A DNA stretch of 64,000 nt from NCBI GenBank assembly GCA_030549175.1, contig JAUKUA010000002.1, forward strand, positions 806,001-870,000, given 5' to 3'. The notes beneath the pieces are model-generated. The model was given only the letters and a program-made list of their open reading frames with translations. It searched no databases and had not been told where the DNA came from. Positions 58,036-64,000 of this stretch are shown piece after piece. Position 1 is the first letter of the stretch, and each line of letters opens with the position of its first letter. This DNA comes from Lasiosphaeris hirsuta (taxonomy: Eukaryota > Ascomycota > Sordariomycetes > Sordariales > Lasiosphaeriaceae). The position numbers and the translations under genes were made by a program.

Positions 58036-60934
58036 GGCATAGGCGTGGGGAATTTACCGGCCGGCGATCTATGATTTATGCTCAGGGGCCACCCTAGCTG
58101 GCGGAAGGGTGAGGATGAGAACCGGGACCTACCTATAGCCTGGTCGATCAAGGCGGGGTTACTGACATGGATTATAGAAACTGCTAGCCGTTAGACGTTG
58201 ATAAATATAGCTGGCGGCATCCTATCTAGTGTTCCGCTTTTAGCCCTGGGCGGCGACAGCGTGCGAAAGCTCAGTGTATCACCTATCCTAATCTCTTGGT
58301 CGTACGTAAGTTCGACGAGCTAGGGCGGGGTCGAGGGGTAATCAGAGGGCCGGGCTTAGGGACGATTGAAGGTTAGATGGCGTCACGGTGATAGCGAACA
58401 CCCCGTTGGCTAAGAGAATTATTTCTCTGCCGCAGCACAAATGATAAGAGGTGACAGAGGCAATGGCTACCCCGTACTGTGGCGTAGATCAGTTAAGTAC
58501 ACTCACGTCCTCTTGGTCCGTGCCGCTACGCCCTTCGACGTCTTCATGCGCTCCCCTGTGTACCATGCCTGCAACATAGATGCCGCGCCTTCACCTACAG
58601 GGTATCAGCCGCGTCCAGTCCAACTACGCCCTGTCCGCTTCGAGCCGCCGCTAGTACATCAAGACCTGCGCAACCTAGCTCGTGTTCATGAATGTCACAG
58701 GCCGCTCCTGCTCCACTTCTCAGACCTCGCCGTCTTCGAACGTGGTGGACTTGTCCAGTTGCAGTAGGCCGAGATGACCCGTCGTCAGTTGGAGGTATGG
58801 GGCGCACGCTATACGGGATCAGTTTGAGATGGGGCGCTCGAGAAACTTCGTGATGTCCTTCGGCTTGGCTATGGCCTCCTTGATATGATGGTATGAGAAC
58901 ACCCGCAGTGATCGCGGCCAAACGCCGTCTCTAAGACGGCCTTATGGTTACCCTAATGTTACCCGCGGTGGCAGGCCGCGTATTACCTCCATAATGTCAA
59001 GGGCGAGTAGTTTAAGGTGGGAGGTTGAAGATAGGCTTGCGTAGTGTCGACGAAGCCGTATCCGTGTGGCCGGCAGAGGGGACTAAAACTTGGCTGGCCA
59101 AAGTGACGAGAACCGGGCCACGATCTATCAAGGCCAGAAAACTTGGTCACCCTCGGCGGTGCAGGAAATGCCCGCCCCTCCCCCCCCTTCTACGAGCGTG
59201 CCAACACGTCGTCGTAGAGCGGTATGACTGACCCGCCCATTTGGGCTGGTCATGGCTCTGAGTCTCTTGCCGTGTTAGGTCGGCCGTCGCGCTACGTAAT
59301 GGCTAGAGAGCGTCCGTTCGTCAAATATAATAGATTCGTCGAGTCGCGATATACCGGGATGACCTGTCATTCTCGGCCCCTCGAGGTGAACGCTCGCACT
59401 ACGGATAGTATTGATAGTCAGTCCATGTAGTTAGTCAAGAAGAGGGGAAAGGAGGATGCGCTCCAACCATCGTGACAAATCTCGAGCATCGCCTTATCTT
59501 TGGCAGGGCGAGACGGAAGGACAGGGAGGAGCGGCTTCTCGCTTACGCGGCTGTCATCGACGCCTTAGGAGAGCGAGGAAGGGTGAAGGTTTGTTGTTTG
59601 TCGGCTTTGCCGAATACTCACGCCGCGGTCTTGTTGGCGGCCTGACGTAGTCCATGTGTTGCCGTTGAGGCCTCCGTTTTCTGAGTGGTCGGCCGCGCCT
59701 CGCCTGGTCGCAGCATCCGCCAATCACAGTTCAGCACACGGACCCAAATGCCGCACTCAAGCTCAGACGTGCAACGTGACGTAACGCAACACGACCCCGG
59801 CATACCCCTCGACGCCGGCATTTAAGGGACTGATCAACTCGCAAGTCTTTCGAATTAATCCACGACTCTCCTCGACCCGCTGCGCTAGGAACTACGCCTA
59901 AATGAGTTCGAGATCCGCGGACTGAGGGTAGAAGCTGGCGTCTCAGTAAGCAGTAAGAACCTCAATTCCATGACACTCGCTTTCGAGGGACAAGTCAGGC
60001 GAACCGCCGCCCAACAGATCTACGTAGCAGATTGAATACTTGAGCGCCAATCCAGCAGGCGCGCTGATGCCTGGAGGCAATGCCGGCCAGTCACACTTGG
60101 ACAAGGGGCAGAAACTGAGCCGCCAATAGGGATCTTGGGACTCTAGGTATAAGCCGTAGAGTCTAAGGACAACGAGGTGAAGCCCCCTTTTCCTAGAATC
60201 TCTAGTATCTAACCACAATGTAGATACCATGGTTTCTCGAAGCCGGAGTACCCAGCTTGATGCCCTCAAACTGCCATCTGTTAGTCGACAACTTAGACGT
60301 TTACCTATCGAACACACGAACTAGATTTGTAGACGAAAAGAGCAATCTGGGTACTAGGCAACGTAATTTTTATGACCATTGGGAGACGATCAGGAGCCTG
60401 AAAGTGCTACAGCGGCGTTATCATCGTGTCTACATCACGAAGTCACGGGGGTCGGAGGTGTGCCTGTTGGGTTCCGTGGCTCAATGAAGACGGCCCCTAT
60501 TCTATATTGCCGACTCCTCGGATATCTTACGACGAGAGTGGGGTGGTAGCCTTGCTAGCCCTTTAGATCTGACTGTATGAATGACATCGTAAGGCTTCTT
60601 AACCTTACGTTTCTCTTTGTCTGTCTACGTGGCTACCTCTAGGACTTTGTCGATAATAGGAACTGTTTCCCTCTCTCGAAGGCGACGGCTACGACAACTT
60701 GCTTCCTACATCTATCTCAACGCCCAGAACCACCACTTCCTGTCACAACGGCCCAGCCCAGCATTTGCTTCACCTCATAATGCCCAAACCCCCGATCTTC
60801 AAGAAACGACTACCATTCACGCCGGGTACTTGTTAGGCCCCGTTTGCCCTTTTGCCGGCCATCCAACGTCACCATTGTTAGCTACCCGATACCGGCTTTC
60901 TTAGGGAGCTGGAAGAGAATCCTTACTTTTGATA
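58036..60934. other. 2.9-kb stretch without a supported gene
   Basis: Mixed composition, not strongly RIPped. Open frames at 58441-58767 (plus), 58595-58921 (minus), 59943-60317 (minus) and 60257-60487 (plus) are short, overlap in opposite strands and show no domain. Probably degraded repeat and gene flank. Confidence 0.45.
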
Positions 60935-61954
60935 CTAGCGGTTACAGAGGGTCTCACGCCAGTCGGCGCCGTATTCGCTCTCCCAGATAACCGCAATCTC
61001 TCGCGCCATTTGGCCGCTCACATCGCTCCATCCCACCTCGTTGGTCTCGTCTCGGTGTCTCGCGAGCGTTGTGATGTCGAGGCGGTGCCCTGCCCATACG
61101 CCCCTCGAGATATTGGCCGTATCGCTCATACTAGTAAATGAGGATGTCGACCAGCATATACGCGACATGGCGACTTCACCGAAGCCCAAGACACTGATGC
61201 TGGGGCCGTGAATGAATCCTGGCTTCAGGGCGATGGCTTCCGAGCGGACGAACTGCTTCGTCGTCAAGTTTCGAAGAATCCACTGCTGGTCTTGGGGGAA
61301 GTAGATCTCCTCTTTAACCAGCATCTCGGAACATGTACAACCGAAAGCGGGATCCTTGGACATGCCTAAGTCGGATAAGTGACCAACTAAAGCCCACGAC
61401 TTGCTGGACAGACAAATGTCTTGTTCCGTGGCGGAAATACTAGGAAAAGTGAAGTGGTGAAGCGTGAACGGCTCATTCGCAAATGGCATTCCCAGGTCAT
61501 CGTCCCAGTCGTACGGTATGTCGCTCGTCTTTTGACGTAATACGTCTAGCTCTGCGGCCGAAAACAGGCCGGGGGGATAGCCGCCCGGCTTGACATCTTC
61601 TCCCACGCATACAATATTCTCATTGGCCCATCGTCCGAGGAACGAAGAGTAATAGTCGTGCATGCGTTCTCGACCGATGGACCAAAAGTACCGATTCGCG
61701 AGACCGAGGCGAAACACGTCTTCGATGTCTTCGATATAAGTAAAGATGAGTCGATGCACTTGGGGAGGAAGCGTGGAAAAGGTGACGGGGCGGTCGATGA
61801 CGGAGTAGTTATAGGTGTCGGCCCTGTTATCACCGTCTTTGGTTTTTGCTTGCTTGTGGTGTTGTGAGGAGCTGTTGACTTGGCTGTCCGCTTTACGCTT
61901 CGGGCGCTTCTTCATCCCATCTATGTCCTTGGTGGCCGCGCTGTGCGATGCCAT
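60935..61954 (-). CDS. F-box-like protein, 339 aa
   Basis: Taken from ATG 61954 (MASHSAATKDIDGMKKRPKRK); the longer frame to 61999 would start inside the neighbouring hAT element. A basic, polar N-terminus (KKRPKRK could be a nuclear signal) leads to an F-box-like motif at about 58-95 (FSTLPPQVHRLIFTYIEDIEDVFRLGLANRYFWSIG). The rest is a conserved-looking domain of unknown role (PYDWDDDLGMPFANEPFTLHHFTFP, FGCTCSEMLVKEEIYFPQDQQWILRNLT) ending AVIWESEYGADWRETLCNR. Single exon, intact. Its promoter has been displaced by the hAT insertion 32 bp upstream. Confidence 0.7.
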   Translation of the reverse strand: MASHSAATKDIDGMKKRPKRKADSQVNSSSQHHKQAKTKDGDNRADTYNYSVIDRPVTFSTLPPQVHRLIFTYIEDIEDVFRLGLANRYFWSIGRERMHDYYSSFLGRWANENIVCVGEDVKPGGYPPGLFSAAELDVLRQKTSDIPYDWDDDLGMPFANEPFTLHHFTFPSISATEQDICLSSKSWALVGHLSDLGMSKDPAFGCTCSEMLVKEEIYFPQDQQWILRNLTTKQFVRSEAIALKPGFIHGPSISVLGFGEVAMSRICWSTSSFTSMSDTANISRGVWAGHRLDITTLARHRDETNEVGWSDVSGQMAREIAVIWESEYGADWRETLCNR

Positions 61955-61986
61955 TTGGGTGGTGGTAGTGCAGCGGCTATTTCGGG

Positions 61987-64000
61987 CAGGGCCTGACATA
62001 AGTCAAATAAAGTCCAAATAAATAAGCCAAATACAAATCAAATACAAACCAAATAAGGAATATACCAAATTTGCCAAGTCAAATAGGCATATGTCCCACT
62101 TTTCTGGTTTCCAGGGCAAAATAAGCCTGGATTTGGACGCCCAATTAATCGAAAAAATCTCCCCGTTGAGTGGCCCTTTTTCGACAATTTGAGCACAGCT
62201 AACAGTGGAATTTTCCATGCAGTCAATTCCAGCCAATTCCAGCCATTTGAGCGCATATTAGCATTTGGCACACATCTTCCACTATCTTCAATCCACACCT
62301 CTCTAGTATCATGGCCGACTCAATAGAGCTATCCGACACCGCCTCCGTCAATAGCGATGCACAGTCCTCTATAACAACCACAACAGCTCGCTCCGATACC
62401 ACAAATCCACTCCGACTGATCGCCGATCGAACGACTGGCATCGCGGCCCAGGCAGAGCGTGTAACCCTGCTCCAAGATGTCCCCCACCGCATTTCCGACA
62501 TGCCGACCGTACAACACGGGAGAAAGCGTTACATACTGGAGGCATGGATACATAAGAAGAGGGCGCGGAAGTCATAGATTAGAGGGCACGGCTATTAGCT
62601 TTGCCATCTCCTTAACGATGATACCGTTGGAGAGTCTGTTTAGTATTACAAGCACTGCAATAACGGCGTATACAACGTTATCGCCACATCTAACGGGAAT
62701 ATTCACTTAAAGCAAGCCCACGACATTACTAACAATAGCTCCGATCCTAATGATAATACCACCCGGCCAACCAAGAGGTCTAGATCTATCTTTAAACAAC
62801 TACAGGCCACAACCGCCCAGGCCCGGCCTACGATTCCCCGGTCTACAACCGACTAATTTAAGGAAGCTTTACTCGACTAGATCATCGATTCTAACATACC
62901 CTTCTCCATGATACAACACGCCAGCTTCCGTACCATGTTACGGCTTCTAAACACTAAAATAGTTGATACTTTAATACCCGAGACTAACAAAACTATTACG
63001 AGATAGATTGACGAGAAGTTCCGCGTCCGACAGGCGGAGGTAAAGGAAACAATGGCGTTATCTCCCTACACTAAGTACATATCCTTTGATCTTTAAACTT
63101 CTTCTAACAGTCTATCCCTCCTAGAAATAGTAACATACTATCCTAACAATCAGGGTACGTTACTCACACAGTTATTAGCCATGAAGCGGATAACTGGTAC
63201 CTACTCTGGCAAGTTGTTAACATCAGTTCTTAAGATAACCGCCGAAGAATACGATATTTCACTAAAACTTAGTTATTACCAAGTCGATAACGTACCCTCT
63301 AATAACACCTATATCGACGAACTTATCGATTTGTTACACCCGACTACAGATCACGATATACTCTCCTACCTGAAGTCAGCACGCCACGTTCGTTACTTCG
63401 GCCATATCATCAACCTTATCACGAAGGTGTTTCTTAAAGGTAAAGATATTAGGCTTTTATGTTCGCTTAAGCCTAGCTCTTAGGCCCATATAGATACAAG
63501 AGAGGAACAAGCTCTTCTTTAACAATAGAAAAAGCGTAGCCTTATTAGGAAACTACATAATCTCGTTTACTAGATTCGGTATAGCCTATAACGGCACGAT
63601 AACTTCACACGTATCGCCAACGATAAATTAACGCCTAAAGAGGAGAAAGACTTTGGCTCTGCCTTGTACAACTGCTCTAACGGCTCATTGTAGTTAGCCG
63701 GAGATAACGATACTCGCTGGAACTCGGTATTTTTCATAATTAAGAGGGTAATCATACTGTAAGAGTCGTTAGATATCTTTTACTATCTATAGTCTAACAA
63801 ACTGGCTAGTAAGAAAGTCCTTACCGAAGATATCTTAGATATAAAGGATTAGTAACTATTAACTGTAATAAAGTTAATACTAAAGCTTTTTAAGGTAGTA
63901 ACGAAGGTCTTTGAGGGTAATAGATCCTATATCACATACGTAGCTCCTACTACCTACCGGCTACTCTAAGATTTACGGATACAACACGCCACTTACTATA
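61987..64000 (+). mobile_element. hAT-family transposon, left end, runs off the window
   Basis: Begins CAGGGCCTGACATAAGTC, the CAGGG-type terminus of hAT elements, followed by many CAAATA/AAATAC words (61997-62095) typical of subterminal transposase-binding repeats. The transposase reads on the plus strand. The right end and target duplication lie outside the window; the expected 8-bp duplication would copy 61979-61986. Confidence 0.75.
62311..64000 (+). pseudogene. hAT transposase, RIP-inactivated, 3' end off the window
   Basis: ATG 62311 opens MADSIELSDTASVNSDAQS. The frame continues past repeated TAG stops (first at 62575-62577) through a BED-like zinc finger remnant (YYKHCNNGVYNV, NIHLKQAH), helical blocks (DSNIPFSMIQHASFRTML), DISLKLSYYQVDNVPSNNTYIDEL (catalytic region) and HVRYFGHIINLI, to the hallmark GDNDTRWNSVFFIIKR at about 63701-63746. 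The DNA becomes TA-rich after about 62580. Related to fungal Restless/hAT elements. Not functional here. Confidence 0.8.

Noticed and set aside
58595..58921. 108-codon minus-strand frame between LTR and F-box gene
   Set aside because: Opposite strand has an equally long frame, neither with a domain; start codon is not ATG.

Overview
This window reads as nuclear DNA of a filamentous ascomycete (Pezizomycotina, most likely a Sordariomycete). Introns are short (54-88 nt, one of 163 nt) with CTAAC-type branch sites. Proteins are of fungal families: caleosin, HET, Clr5-ankyrin, CBM18 chitin deacetylase, GH2 exo-glucosaminidase. AT-rich repeats carry the CA/TG-poor, TA-rich signature of repeat-induced point mutation (RIP). 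I found no bacterial features, tRNA or rRNA.

Layout. 1-5571 is RIP-degraded repeat DNA, with a gypsy-type gag-pol remnant on the minus strand whose probable 5' LTR is at 3291-3524. 5572-8378 holds a CHAT/TPR protein cut off where the repeat begins, and a small frameshifted gene. 8.4-18.2 kb is gene-poor apart from a chymotrypsin-fold protease-like gene (11938-13512) and a clearly dead tyrosinase gene. 18.3-28.5 kb carries a BBE-like oxidase, an F-box protein, a GFA-domain protein, a caleosin pseudogene, an amidohydrolase and an unknown protein. 29.2-33.4 kb holds two broken HET genes, one between direct repeats. 33.5-46.7 kb is the best-preserved part: small membrane protein, GH2 exo-beta-glucosaminidase, Rieske protein, ankyrin protein, an OTU-like protein lacking catalytic residues, an SDR and a chitin deacetylase. 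47.3-55.4 kb is again damaged: rearranged G-domain gene, RIPped Tc1/mariner element, an HTH/AT-hook gene, a Clr5-ankyrin gene with a one-base frameshift, and a HET C-terminus that stops at the next repeat. 55.4-58.0 kb is an LTR-element remnant with a nested pogo/Fot1 transposon and a second copy of the left LTR in opposite orientation. 60.9-64.0 kb has an F-box gene with a hAT transposon 32 bp upstream of its start codon.

Together this looks like an accessory, repeat-bounded island. GH2 exo-glucosaminidase and chitin deacetylase both act on chitin/chitosan. Most other genes belong to the families fungi use for self/non-self recognition and regulated cell death (HET, CHAT, ankyrin, G-domain, protease-like), and most of those are broken. 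Lesions include TGG-to-TAG stops, one-base deletions, a 4-bp duplication and truncation at repeat borders. Exon coordinates are hand-derived from splice signals and reading frame.
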